Of a stretch of DNA of 64,000 bases, positions 10,670 to 21,224 are shown in pieces. The stretch spans positions 296,399,080 through 296,463,079 of the forward strand of contig NC_085136.1 in the NCBI RefSeq assembly GCF_035046485.1, in the 5' to 3' direction. Origin of the DNA: Aedes albopictus. Lineage: Eukaryota > Arthropoda > Insecta > Diptera > Culicidae. The translations under genes and the position numbers were made by a program. Within the stretch, counting starts at the first letter, position 1, and each line of letters begins with the position of its first letter. Under the pieces are notes generated by a model. That model saw only the letters and a list, made by a program, of their open reading frames with translations. It did not search any database and had not been told where the DNA came from.

Positions 10670-11862
10670 GGGTGGAGCTAATTTTAAAAAATCTCTCCGG
10701 GATATGATTTCCCAACTGGAAAGTTATGTACTAGTCAAAATAAGAAAGCTGTACAAAAATGAGCGATTTCAGATGATATTTAGGGGTGGCGCAAAGGGTT
10801 TAAGTGAATTTTTTGCTAGAGCAAACCTTCAAAAAACGTTTCAAATTTAATTTTCAAGCATAATTTTTCTAGACTTATGCGAGGTATGCACTTCAAACGG
10901 AACCGCTCAAGTAATTTTCGTTCAGTGCATTATTTTTCCGTGACCGGAATGGTCAAGAAATTTAACACAGCAAGCCCCATTTGATTTGACATTTCATTCC
11001 AGCTCCGTACTACGATACGGAATAAAGCGACGCTTAATCATTTCTTGAGCGATTCCTTGCCTGAATTTCCCACGCATCGAGATAGGCCAAGAAAATTCTC
11101 GCGATCTGCGTACTACCCATTAACCGGTGATTCTAGAACCCTGTTGGGCCAAATTTGTGTTCAAAATTGCGTGATATTGGTTTCCGAGATATTTGATATT
11201 TGTCATATTGTGATATTTGTCAATTTATGGGTCACGACATTTTTTTCCAAATATCTCAGAAACCAACAGAGATATCGCAATTTTGGGCACAATTTTAGCC
11301 CAATTGGGTTCTAGAATCACCGAATTAGTCTAGAAAAATATGTTTGAAAATTTAATTTGAAATGTTTTTTAAAGGTTTGCTCTTGAAAAAAAAAATCACG
11401 TAAACCCTTTGCGCCACCCCTAAAGATCAACCAAAATCGCTCATTTTTGTACTTCTTACTTATTTCGACTAGTAGATCAATTTCCATTTGGAAAATCATA
11501 TCCCAGAGAGATTTTTTTAAAATAAGCCCCACCCTAATGTTCCGGACTGTTCCGGAACCACAATTGGACCATAATATTCAACTGATATTATCCGGAGTGC
11601 GGTTAACTTCTAATTTGCGGCTTCAGAATAAATATCGGGTGCGAAAGTATTCTTGGATGACAATGATTTTGCTTTCCGTAAGGAACTCGGATTGATTCCG
11701 GCCCTCTAGCTGGCCAGGGTGAGGCCTCCGGCCAACGAGGCCCCCACCAATCGATTCAGCACACTTTTTCCAAGCGAAAATGGTCTCAGCCGTTGGCAGA
11801 ACCTGTTACCCAGCTGAGAAAATGAATTTAGTCGTGTTTCGGGTTCAATTTTTCCCACTGTG
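10670..11862 (-). repeat. Right long terminal inverted repeat of element B
   Basis: This is the mirror of 179-985. It carries a third copy of the GGTGGCGCAAAG block at 10670-10870 in the opposite orientation, extending the palindrome. About 250 bp at 10872-11122 has no counterpart in the left arm. That stretch contains CCGCTCAAGTAATTT and TTCTTGAGCG, a weak inverted pair, and may be a further small insertion. Confidence 0.75.
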
Positions 11863-12204
11863 CATTGCTTGAAAATCTAAACATTTGAAACATCCTGTTG
11901 AGCATCGTGTACGCTAATTACCCCGAGTAGAATACTATGCAGCACTTCATTTACCAAAATACGTTGCCACCTAATCACGAGGTGCGAAATACATGTTTGT
12001 TGCAAGTTTCCCCATCTGTGGGGTAACTTGCAACACAGGACATGAAGCTAAGTTAGCTGGCATTATACAGCACTAACATTCTAGTGCTTAGTCGTATTGT
12101 GAATTTTTGATGTAATGCATGAAAAATGCATTGAAAAGATGTACACTAAGCAATTGACATATAATTTTTCATGAAAGTGTTGGTAGCTATTGCAAGCGAG
12201 AGTA

Positions 12205-14418
12205 CAGTCGAGTCTCTTACTAAACGAATTCCTATTAAACGGACTCTTATTTAACGAACTCCTACTAGACAGGGGTGAGCGTTATAGGAGACTAACAGCT
12301 TATGGGATTTTGGCTTTTTGGGGGTGTGGACTGTTATCTCGGGTGTTTTAAGACTTAGCGCAATACTTTCTTCGGCAAAGTTTTAGGGCTTGATTAGATC
12401 TTACATTTAGAACTTTGGTTCATATGGCAACTTGGCCGCTAGAGGGACCATCAACAGTTTGATGCTAAATTGCACTACAGGAACCACATCAGGTTGTCAA
12501 GCAAACGTTACGATAAGCGACAGCTCAAGACCCTGATAATTTGGAAGGATAGTTTCTTCAGAAAAGTAGTTGGGTACGCCAATAACTTACTGACGATGAG
12601 TTGCGAAGTTCGAAATTCCTCCACTGGGCGGCACTAGTGAGCAAGTAAATTTTCAAAACCTCATATCTCAGAATCCCGATAACTTAGAAAGTTGGAGTCT
12701 TTGGCAAAGTTGATCAGTATAACATGAACTTACATAAAAATAAAAACTTGTTTCAAAATTGTGCCACTAGGATGCGTTTACCGGTTTAATTCGTCTTTTT
12801 TCGACTTTTGTTGGGGTTTTTCGGCTTGGCAAAACTAGTGTCGCTCCCCCCGATAACTTAGAAAGTTGGTGTCTTCGGCAAAGTTGATCAGTATGACATA
12901 AACTTACATAAAAATAGATACTTGTTTCGCTTTTCTACCACTAGGCGGCGCTAGTAAACTTGCAAATTTTAGAAATCTCATAGCTCAGAATCCTGATAAC
13001 TAAGAAAGTTGGTGTCTCTTGCAAAGTTGATCAGTATGACATAAACTTACGTAAAAATAAACACTTGTTTCGCAATTCTGCCACTAGGCGGCGCTAGTAA
13101 ACATACAAATTTCAAAAATCTCATAGCTCAGAACCGTGATAACTTAGAAAGTTGGTGTCTTCGGCAAAGTTATACTGATCAACTTTGTATAAAAATCGGC
13201 GTTTGTCCTATCAATGCACCACTTCGTAAGTTTATGTCATTCTGATCAACTTTGAAGAATTGCGAAACAAGTCTTATTTTTTATGTAAGTTTATGTAATT
13301 CTGGTCAACTTTTCCAAAGACACCAACTTTCTAAGTTATCGGGGGCAGCGACACTAGTTTTGCCAAGCCGAAAAACCCCAAAAAAATCGAAAAAAGACGA
13401 AAAAACCCGGTCAACGCCGTATAGTTGCCGAATTTCGAAACAAGTGTTTATTTTTATGTAAGTTTATGTTATAGTGATCAACTTTGCCAAAGACACCAAC
13501 TTTCTTAGTTATCAGCATTCTATTCAGTATGCAGTACTCAGTATTCAGCATTTGTGTCTTTTCCAAAGACACCAACTTTCTAAGTTCTTGGGGGGAGTGA
13601 CACTAGTTTTACCAAGCCGAAAACCCACAAAAAAGTTGGAAAAAGTCGAAAAAAAGGTAAACGCCACCTAATGGCAGAATTTTGAAACAAGTGTTTATTT
13701 TCATGTCATACTGATCAACTTTGGCGACGACAAGAACTTTCTTAGTTATCAGGATTCTGAGATATAAGATTTTTAAAATTTGCATGTTTACTAGTGCCGC
13801 CTAGTGGCAGAATTGCGAAACAAGTGTTTATTTTTATGTAAGTTTATGTTATACTGATGTTGCCGAAGACACCAACTTTCTAACTTATCAGGGTTCTGAG
13901 CTATGAGATTTCTAAAATTTGTATATTCACTAGCGCCGCCTAGTGGCAGAATTGCGTTATCGTGATTCTGAGATATGAGGTTTTGAAAATTTACTTGCTC
14001 ACTAGCGCTGCCCAGTGGAGGAATTTCGAACTTCGCAACTCATCGTCAGTAAGTTATTGGCGTACCCAACAACTTTCCCGAAGACACTATCCTTCCAAAT
14101 TATCAGGGTCTTGAGCTGTCGCATATCGTAACGTTTGCTTGACAACCTGATATGGTTCCTGTAGTGCAATTTGGCACCAAACTGTTGATGGTCCCTCTAG
14201 CGGCTAAGTTTCCAACTAATCATACGAACCAAAGTTCTAAATGGTAGATCTTATCAAGCCCTTAAACTTTGCTGAAGAAAGTATTGCGCTAACTCTTAGC
14301 ACACCCGTGATAATAGGCCACACCCCCAAAAAGCCGAAATCCCATAAGCTCTTAGTCTCTTAGTTAAGCGGATTCCTATTGCGCCCCCCGACCAGTGATC
14401 TTATAAGAGTCTCGCCTG
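12205..14418. mobile_element. Palindromic TA-flanked element C (pogo-like ends)
   Basis: The left end CAGTCGAGTCTCTTA and inverted right end CAGGCGAGACTCTTA are flanked by TA (12203-12204 and 14419-14420). The arms mirror each other over roughly 600-700 bp. Between them, from ~12650 to 13970, run ~120-bp tandem units (motifs CAAAGTTGATCAGTATGACA and GGCGGCGCTAGTAAAC) that flip orientation near 13200. No transposase. CAG termini with TA duplication resemble the pogo branch of Tc1/mariner; this is inference. It interrupts element A, as shown by the unbroken sequence at 60248-61566. Confidence 0.8.
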
Positions 14419-15419
14419 TATATCGTTTAACAACAGGTCTCACGTCCCTTGAATATAAAATATGTATGGATCTCGTGACACAGTATTCGTTACAAAATGT
14501 CAACAATGATTATTGTCATTTCTTGAAAAGGTAGAGTGAGTAGTTTGAAGTTTGAAATGGTGAAACACACCTATTCAACTTTGTAAATATCAAAATCGCT
14601 AATTTGGGTATTCATCTGAAATAGTTTACTCCATCTAGGTTCAGAATTGATGTTGGTGATTGTTTTAAAGCGTCCATAAACTAAATTGAACTTTTAACAA
14701 GATGAAACATGAATAAATCTTCAAAATATAGTACTTCCTAACAATGTTAGACGGTCACGTGCAAAAATGGAAAAAATGAGTTGTCATTTGAAAATGAACG
14801 CGTTACGTAATCAACAAATAATCCATTTCGGTTATTTCTGTGAAAGTTATCGTAAGAAGAAGATAAATAATTGAAGATTTTGTCAAATTCAACTGTTGCA
14901 AGCTACCCCATAATGGTTGACGAATATTATAATGATTTTTTATATTACTTAGTCAATACTTTATGAAACTTTTATCGTTTAGCTAAGCTTACTATAAGGT
15001 ACCCAAACTGCAAGCAAGGTTATCAGACTTATCGTACTTACCGTAGGGGAGAGAAGAATCACGATTTTCATGCTTGTTTTATGGCATAAAATGAGCAATC
15101 CGTTTTAACAGTGTAGCTAAACAATACACAAAGAAATAAAACTACTTTTTCCATTGAATCGATCTTTGATACTCGTAATCTCTATAAACAAAATAGTAGG
15201 GCATACTAGTTTTCATTATTATTAGAAAATACTTCATATTTAGTATATTTATGTCATGGTGTTGCAAGTTACACCGCTGTTGCAAGTAACCCCGATTGAC
15301 GGTACAACAAATTTTCGATCACGGGGCTCCGCGTAACTTTTTTGATCTCGGGACTGTTGAGGGGGGTTCGGATGCATTTTAGGAAGTATCAGATCATTTA
15401 AGTTTCGTAGGGTCTCTGG

Positions 15420-15725
15420 CAGGGATGGGAACACTCACTTGCAAAGAGTAACACTCACTTGCTGTTTTCTCAGCTCAGAAGGGTGCTATCAAAAAATGGT
15501 GACTCTCCACGAGGTGAGAGTAATTTAAATTCATCTCGTGGAGAGTGGCCTTCACAGCTGCCTCACTACTTCAGCATGTGTGTGCGACTAATGCTTTGTT
15601 CGGCAAAGTTTTAGACAAAACCACAAGGCAAAAGTCGTCCATACATTATTCGTTCATAGCACGCTTCTGAGCTGAGAAAACAGCAAGTGAGTGTAACTCA
15701 TTGCAAGTGAGTGTTCCCATTCTTG
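15420..15725. mobile_element. hAT-type MITE
   Basis: A 306-bp element with ends CAGGGATGGGAACACTC and inverted CAAGAATGGGAACACTC. Inner arms reach GCTGTTTTCTCAGCTCAGAA on the left and its mirror on the right. It is flanked by GTCTCTGG (15412-15419) and GGCTCTGG (15726-15733), an 8-bp duplication with one mismatch. CAGGG ends and 8-bp duplications are hAT features. No coding capacity. A palindrome near 15510-15552 (CACGAGGTGAGAG / TCTCGTGGAGAG) lies inside. Confidence 0.7.
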
Positions 15726-15799
15726 GGCTCTGGTGCGTTACATAAGGTCCAAGCGTTGTTATTGAATTTGGTTTTAGTTCTCAACCGCATAAAAAGAGT

Positions 15800-16665
15800 A
15801 GAATATGATGCAACATAAATATATTAGATATCCTAGGTATTCCAAACTGCTCTTGAGTTTACATCCTAAAGTCTACGGGTGTAACCATAACTTTTTTCAT
15901 TATACAAAGCTCATTCTAAAGCTACGATTTGTAATCTATCATGTCCAGTAAGTCTTCTGCAAGTTCCAAGGACAGTATTAGATCAGTCGGGATAACCATG
16001 GTCATCCAAACTGTTCTCAAGTTTAGAGTCTAAAGTATACGGGTGCAACAGTAACTTCTTTCATTATACAAAGCTATGATTTCTACTTAATCATGCCTAG
16101 TAAGTCTTCTGAAAGTTCAATAGACAGTATCAGATCAGTTGAGACATTTTAGGTTATTCAAACTGTTCTTGAGACTAGATCCTAACGTCTACGGGGGTAG
16201 CAATAGCTTCTTCCATTATAGAAAGCTGCGATTTGTATTCTATCATGTCCAGTAAGTCTTCTGAATACCACAATAAATCAAATATTGGTCGCAGTGTTTA
16301 TGTCCCGAACAGAAAAAAGTCTTCTGGAAGTTCAAAAGATAGTATCAGATCAGTCTGGATATCCTAGGTCCTCCAAACTGTTCTTGAGTTTTGATCCTAA
16401 AGTCTACGGGTGTAACAGTAATTTCTTTCATTATACAAAGCAACGATTTATATTCTGTCATGTCCAGTGATTCTTCTGAAAGTTCCAAGGACAGTATCAA
16501 ATATGTTGGGATATCCTAGGTCATCCAAACCATTCTTAAGATTACATCTTAAAGTCTTCGGGTAAAACGGTAACTTTTTCATTATACAAAACTACGATAT
16601 GTAATCTATCATGTCCAGTAAATCTTCTGACTGTTCAATGAACATCATCAGATCAACAGGTGTCT
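15800..16665. repeat. ~155-bp tandem repeat, five units
   Basis: The anchor GTCTACGGGTGTAAC or variants occurs at about 15871, 16035, 16187, 16402 and 16553. Spacings are 164, 152, 215 and 151; the 215-bp step contains a ~63-bp insertion near 16265-16325. Other shared motifs are CTATCATGTCCAGTAAGTCT and TTCATTATACAAAGC. Not recognised as a named family. Confidence 0.75.
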
Positions 16666-18095
16666 TTAATTTATAATCTAGCATCTACAGCAAATTAAGT
16701 TTTTGTTTGGGCTATAATAAGCTGTGTTGTATAATCAATTACAGGCCCGTGCACAGAAGTGACGCTCAGGGAGGGGTTCTTCCCAATTTAGGCAAAAGGC
16801 GGAGGGGCGCCTAGTGTATGGAGCGTCGGTAATGGGAGGGTTTTACAACAACAACAAATGCAGATATAAAAAAATGAGTTTCATAAAAGTTTGAACAACT
16901 TTGAATATTTAAAAGTTTCAAAACGATGCCTACTAATATTTGAAGAATTTTCGTAAATATGTCTTATGTATCATTGTTCAGTGAAGCAAGCTACCGTTGC
17001 AAGTGTAGATTAACAGTGTACTGTGAGATTGGATGACATAAATGATCGCAAAACTATCTTGAAGTAGGAGTTAAAAGGTCCATGGTTGGTTGTGTAACGT
17101 TACTATTTAAAACAAAATCTGCTTATGTTAAATACAGTGATTGTTTTTATTACCCAAGCTACATTACAGTAACGATGGCCCATAATATCTTAATAATATA
17201 TTACAACGCTTATTGTTCCTCGAACTATGTACTTTGGTATACAGTGTGGATTATGTAACACTACTTAACGTAATGGCAAAAGCTATTATCACAAGTGTAG
17301 GCCTGAAGCTTAGGTCTTCAAGGTAGTTCAGTCGATGTGGAATATCTCAAAACTATCTTGGAATGGCTTTTGAAATGCCAGGGAAATTACAGACTACAGT
17401 TAGATGCGTGATGTTACAGTTCATTGTGAGAATAGCTATTGTTACTGTAAAGAGCTAAACTTCAGGACAGTTTGGATGATCCTTAATGTCCCAAACGATC
17501 ATAAGAATTTCTAGTAAACAAAGTTACTCAGAATAGATATGACTGCAATAGATAATATATATGGCTACTGCTACGAGTGTAGAAATTACGTTCTGAACTC
17601 TATGGTAGTTTGGCTGACCTGGAATATCCCTACAGTGTCTAAAAATGACATAATAGATGTCAAGAGCTTCACCGAGCCCAGTCGATTATGCTATGCTATC
17701 ATTTATGGCGAAAACACATAAAAATATTTTTGTAGATTTGAAGGACTTTACTGCAGGACAGTTTGGAACACCTAGAACATCCCAGAAAATAAAACACCTT
17801 TTGATATTATATGTATTGTATATGAAATGTATTCATATAACCTTCGTCAAGGTTATATGAATACATTTGAACGTAACCCATATCCAAATTCAGTTTTTAG
17901 AACAACTGGTATGTCAATTATTTCATTTCAGGATGTTCTAGGTTGTCAATTAAGTCTCAAATATAAAAATTCTTATTTTTCCTTAATAGAGGACTCAATT
18001 TGCAACAACTTTGCCGAAGATAGTACTCTATTTTATTGAGTGTGTGGATCTATACAGCCGTTTATACGTTGGGGTCAAATATGATCCCTCCGGCA
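16665..18095. other. No gene seen; weak long-period repetition
   Basis: AT-rich DNA. A motif resembling CAGGACAGTTTGGA recurs near 17465 and 17755, suggesting a very diverged ~280-bp repeat. Near 18005 the phrase CAACTTTGCCGAAGATA resembles the inner units of element C. No credible open frame. A perfect hairpin lies at 17825-17868 (separate entry). Confidence 0.45.
17825..17868. repeat. Perfect 20-bp inverted repeat with 4-nt loop
   Basis: AAATGTATTCATATAACCTT is followed by CGTC and then the exact complement. It could be a cruciform or an arrested-replication snap-back. No Rho-type terminator logic applies in an animal genome. Confidence 0.85.
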
Positions 18096-18099
18096 CCAA

Positions 18100-18930
18100 A
18101 GGGTTAAGAACGATTCCGTAGGCATTTCAGGAAGTTTCAGACCATTTTCGGCGGGATTCAGAAGCATTACGCAGGCGTGTTTTGGAGGGTTTCGGAGGGT
18201 TTCAGATGCGTTACATGGGATCCGAGCGAGTTTAAGGGGGATTTTGGAGGTAAGTTTCAGAGCTTTTTAAGCGGGATTCAGTGGCGTTACGGAAGCGTTA
18301 CGAAGGATTTTTCGGAAGCTTCGAAGCATCTCAAGTGCGTTACATGGGGTCCGATTGGGTTTGAGGGGGATTTCGTAGACATTTCAGGAAGTTTCAGATC
18401 ATTTACGGTGAAATTCAGAAGCGTTACGGAGACGTTTTTAGCGGTTTCAGAGAGTCTCAGATGCGTAGCATGGGGTCGGAGGGGATTTCAGGGGAATCTT
18501 GGAGGCTTTTCAGGAAGTTTCAGGGGATTTTCAGAACCCCCACCACAAAATCTTTTAAAACACTCTTTTTAAAAGCTCCTCCCCTTTGATTTAAAAGTGT
18601 TCCTAAAGCTCCCTGATACGACCCTGAAACACCTCGAAACGCCCCTGAAATCTCAGTAATCTCATTGAAACGCCATTGAAATTATCATATTAATTTTGAA
18701 ATGCTTCGGATGCCTTTAATAGGCTCCATGAACGCACCCGAAAACCCCTCGAAACGCCCTTGAAATGCTATCAAACGCCCCTAAAACTTCTATTAACCCT
18801 GAATCTCTCCGAAATCACTCTGAAATACCCTGAAACGCCCTTTAAAGGCTCCTAAGATCCTCTCTGAAACCCCCACTATTGAAATAACCCTGAATTTCCC
18901 GTTGAAACGCCTACAAATCCTGACAGAATG
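18100..18930. repeat. GCGTTACGG / CCTGAAACGCC compound repeat, copy 1
   Basis: The first half (18100-18540) is a degenerate tandem repeat with motifs GCGGGATTCAGAGGCGTTAC, CAGATGCGTTACATGGG and TTTCAGGAAGTTTCAG. The second half (18590-18910) switches to opposite-strand-like phrases such as CTGAAACGCCCCTGAAA. The same order recurs at 23838-25160. Frames of up to 131 codons (18177-18572) follow the repeat and are not taken as genes. Confidence 0.75.
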
Positions 18931-18937
18931 TCCTTAA

Positions 18938-20063
18938 GGACAAGGTATTTGAAGTACAGGGGGTGGCCAAAATGTTTGGGATAGGCAACTTTTTTTCTCT
19001 CACAAAAAAGTTCAACATGGTGTAACTTTTCATAGAGTGCATCAAATATTCTCAAATTCTGACCGTTTCTCAACCTATTATATGTGCATCAGTGGTACAA
19101 ATTTGAGCTCGATTGGTTATTGTTTCGCAAAGTTATAAACGTTCTGGCAAAACACTATTTTTAAGACTATCAATTTTTGAACTATCATATCTCGGAGACC
19201 AATGAACCGAATTGAATTAAATTTTGAGCGATTATCAACAATATAATAATGCTTGAAAATCCATCAAAACATAGGTACTTTTCAAACGTTGAAAAAAGTT
19301 ATGATGGTTTGACATTTTCACCCATTTAGAGGAAAATGAGTCAAATTTACAATACTGCATAAAAATTACTAAACATGATCTTCCTTTGATCCAAATAGGC
19401 TCTAATATATCTTATTATAGTTATCCTTTGAACAGAAGAAGAAAATCTTTAGATATCAAACATAAAATTCAATGACATTGATGTTAAAAAATACATTTTT
19501 TTTTCGAAAAAGATCCAAAATGGTCAATGCATCATAAATTTTTTCAACGTTTAAAAAGTATCTATGTTTTGAGGAATTTTCAAGCATTATTATATTGTTG
19601 ATAATCGCTCAAAATTTAATTCAATTCGGTTCACTGGTCTCCGAGATATGAGAGTTCAAAAATTGATAGTCTTAAAAATAGTGTTTTACCAGAACGGACA
19701 GAACTTTGCGAAAGATGAACCAATCGAGCTCAAATTTATACCACTGATGCACATATAATAGGTGTACAAACGGTCAAAATTTGAGAATATTTGATGCACT
19801 CTATGAAAAGTTACAGCATGTTGAACTTTTTTGTGAAAGAAAAAAAGTTGCCTATCCCAAACATTTTGGCCATCCCCTGTACATAGCTCAAAATTTCTAG
19901 AGCACAGTTTTTTAGAACCGTTGGACGGATTTGGATGAAAATGCATCACGCTAATTGTTCAGTGGTTGTCAACAGCGTGATGCATTTTAATCCAAATCCG
20001 TTCAACGGTTCTAAAAAACGGTGCTCTAGAAATTTTGAGCAATGTACTCCAAATACCTTGTCC
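18938..20063. mobile_element. TTAA-flanked palindromic element E, split by D
   Basis: The ends GGACAAGGTATTTG and CAAATACCTTGTCC are flanked by TTAA (18934-18937 and 20064-20067). The remaining body at 19882-20063 is a near-perfect palindrome: CTCAAAATTTCTAGAGCAC and its mirror, with TGCATCACGCT and its mirror around a ~20-bp loop near 19955. Element D occupies 18957-19879 in its left arm, so the ancestral element was only ~200 bp. A piggyBac-type MITE is the likely class. Confidence 0.75.
18957..19879. mobile_element. TA-flanked foldback element D (923 bp)
   Basis: The left end CAGGGGGTGGCCAAAATG and inverted right end CAGGGGATGGCCAAAATG are flanked by TA (18955-18956 and 19880-19881). The arms mirror each other for about 380 bp around a ~150-bp centre (19320-19500). 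No coding potential: frames at 18876-19073 and 19686-19949 are the two arms. A Tc1/mariner-type MITE is the best guess. Confidence 0.8.
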
Positions 20064-20105
20064 TTAAAAGCCTCCTCAATTCCCCTGAAAAAAAAAACCT
20101 AAAAA

Positions 20106-20555
20106 GACCCGTGGCGTAGTGGCTACACGTTTACGTCATAAGTGTATAGTCATGGGTTTGATCCCAGCCCCGGCATGTGAAATGTTTCATCAGTTGCTCT
20201 TCCCTCCGAGAGCGGCAGACACCTGCCCCTCTTCTGAGCATATGCTCTAACGGACCCGGAAACTTGTATATCGGCTAACGGCATAATGGATCCCCAATCG
20301 GACTGGAGAATGATCAAGAGCCAGCCATACATAAACATACTCGTGCTCATCATTCTACCATGAACAGGGTAGAAAAGTGACGGCAACCAGTTCGATATAG
20401 TAGAATTAGAATAGAGCACATTTAGGCGCTGTACAAAATGTAAGTGCAGCCGCCAATTGAAATTGCTCGCGCAGTGCGAACAATGAAACCAAAATGTGAA
20501 CAAAAGAGCTGTTAATTAGGTTAAGTGATTGAAGAATAAGTAAAAATAGTGCTGT
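20106..20555 (+). mobile_element. tRNA-derived SINE, family alpha, copy 1
   Basis: The head contains an A-box-like GTGGCGTAGTGGCTACACG and a B-box-like GGGTTTGATCCCAGCC. The body includes GATCCCCAATCGGACTGGA, CAGTTCGATATAGTAGAATT and AAGTGCAGCCGCCAATTG. It aligns along its length with 56543-56905. The tail is AT-rich without a clear target duplication. It resembles the Feilai-type SINEs known from Aedes, but that name is tentative. Confidence 0.75.
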
Positions 20556-21224
20556 CATAAATTTCAATAAACTGGAATATTCTGATCAGTACAAACACTT
20601 TTTTAAGACTATGCCTTTCACCCTGCTCTCCCCCCAATACCAAAAACCCTAACTAGCCTAGCGAAGGAGATGCCACACCATACCACCGCGCCGCGCTGAA
20701 GCCCTCGAGCAGCTCCGAAGAAAATGCTTTCAAATTGGATTAATTAACAGTGCGATATCGACACGCGAAGGTGCCGCGAAGGAAAGGGCTTTCCCCGCGT
20801 TGAGATCGGGCTATACCATTTTTTCTTCTGCTGTAGTAAATTTTCCTTCCAGCAAACGGTAGCCTAGGTACGGTAGCTTCCAGTGATGAAAGCAAAACGA
20901 AACGACTGCCATATGTAGAAGCATGCTGGCCGTTTAGGCGAAAACGCACGAAAAAAACTGCAGATCGAACAGAAATTGGTCGCTTTGTATAGGGTTTTTT
21001 TCCTTGTCGCGTTTCGAACAAACATGTTTAGGCTAATGATAGCCGATATTAATTTTGATGGCCGAACGTTATCGCCTGTAAAGTGGGTGAATTTGTTTCT
21101 TTTTTTGTTGGACATAGTGCCTTGTTTGTAGGTTGCTTGTTTTGGCTAAATTTGATCAATGTGGGGTCCAATAAATACATGCATTTAATGTTACTTTTTT
21201 TATTTCTACGCTGCCACAAGGTAG
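20556..21224. other. No gene recognised
   Basis: Moderately GC-rich, apparently unique DNA downstream (3' side) of the LINE relic. Minus-strand frames at 20740-21303 have no recognisable domain. Truncation of the LINE at about 21240 suggests a rearrangement border. Confidence 0.4.

Larger units (their letters stand above)
179..11862. mobile_element. Large foldback element B with CACAGTG ends (Transib-like?)
   Basis: Both ends begin CACAGTGGGAAAAATTGAAC and are flanked by the direct repeat CATTG (174-178 and 11863-11867), a 5-bp target duplication. The terminal inverted repeats run about 800-1,050 bp. Inside them lie inverted arrays of a ~24-bp minisatellite, then unique DNA, and in the middle the piggyBac-type element P at 2276-8466. 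Without P the element is about 5.5 kb. No transposase of its own is seen. CACAGTG-type ends with 5-bp duplications are typical of the Transib superfamily, so Transib is the favoured but unproven assignment. The insertion into element A is proven by comparison with the intact copy at 60248-61566. Confidence 0.75.
132..15302. mobile_element. TA-flanked MITE-like element A, copy 1 (split)
   Basis: The ends are inverted repeats: CCGTCAAATGGGGTAACTTG at the left and its near-complement at the right (15283-15302), with TA on both outer sides (130-131 and 15303-15304). The internal sequence matches the copy at 60248-61566 almost base for base, but in three blocks: 132-178, 11863-12204 and 14419-15302. 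The gaps are filled by element B (179-11862) and element C (12205-14418). No transposase is visible, so this is a non-autonomous element. TA target and short ends fit Tc1/mariner-type transposition; the family is not identified. Confidence 0.85.
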
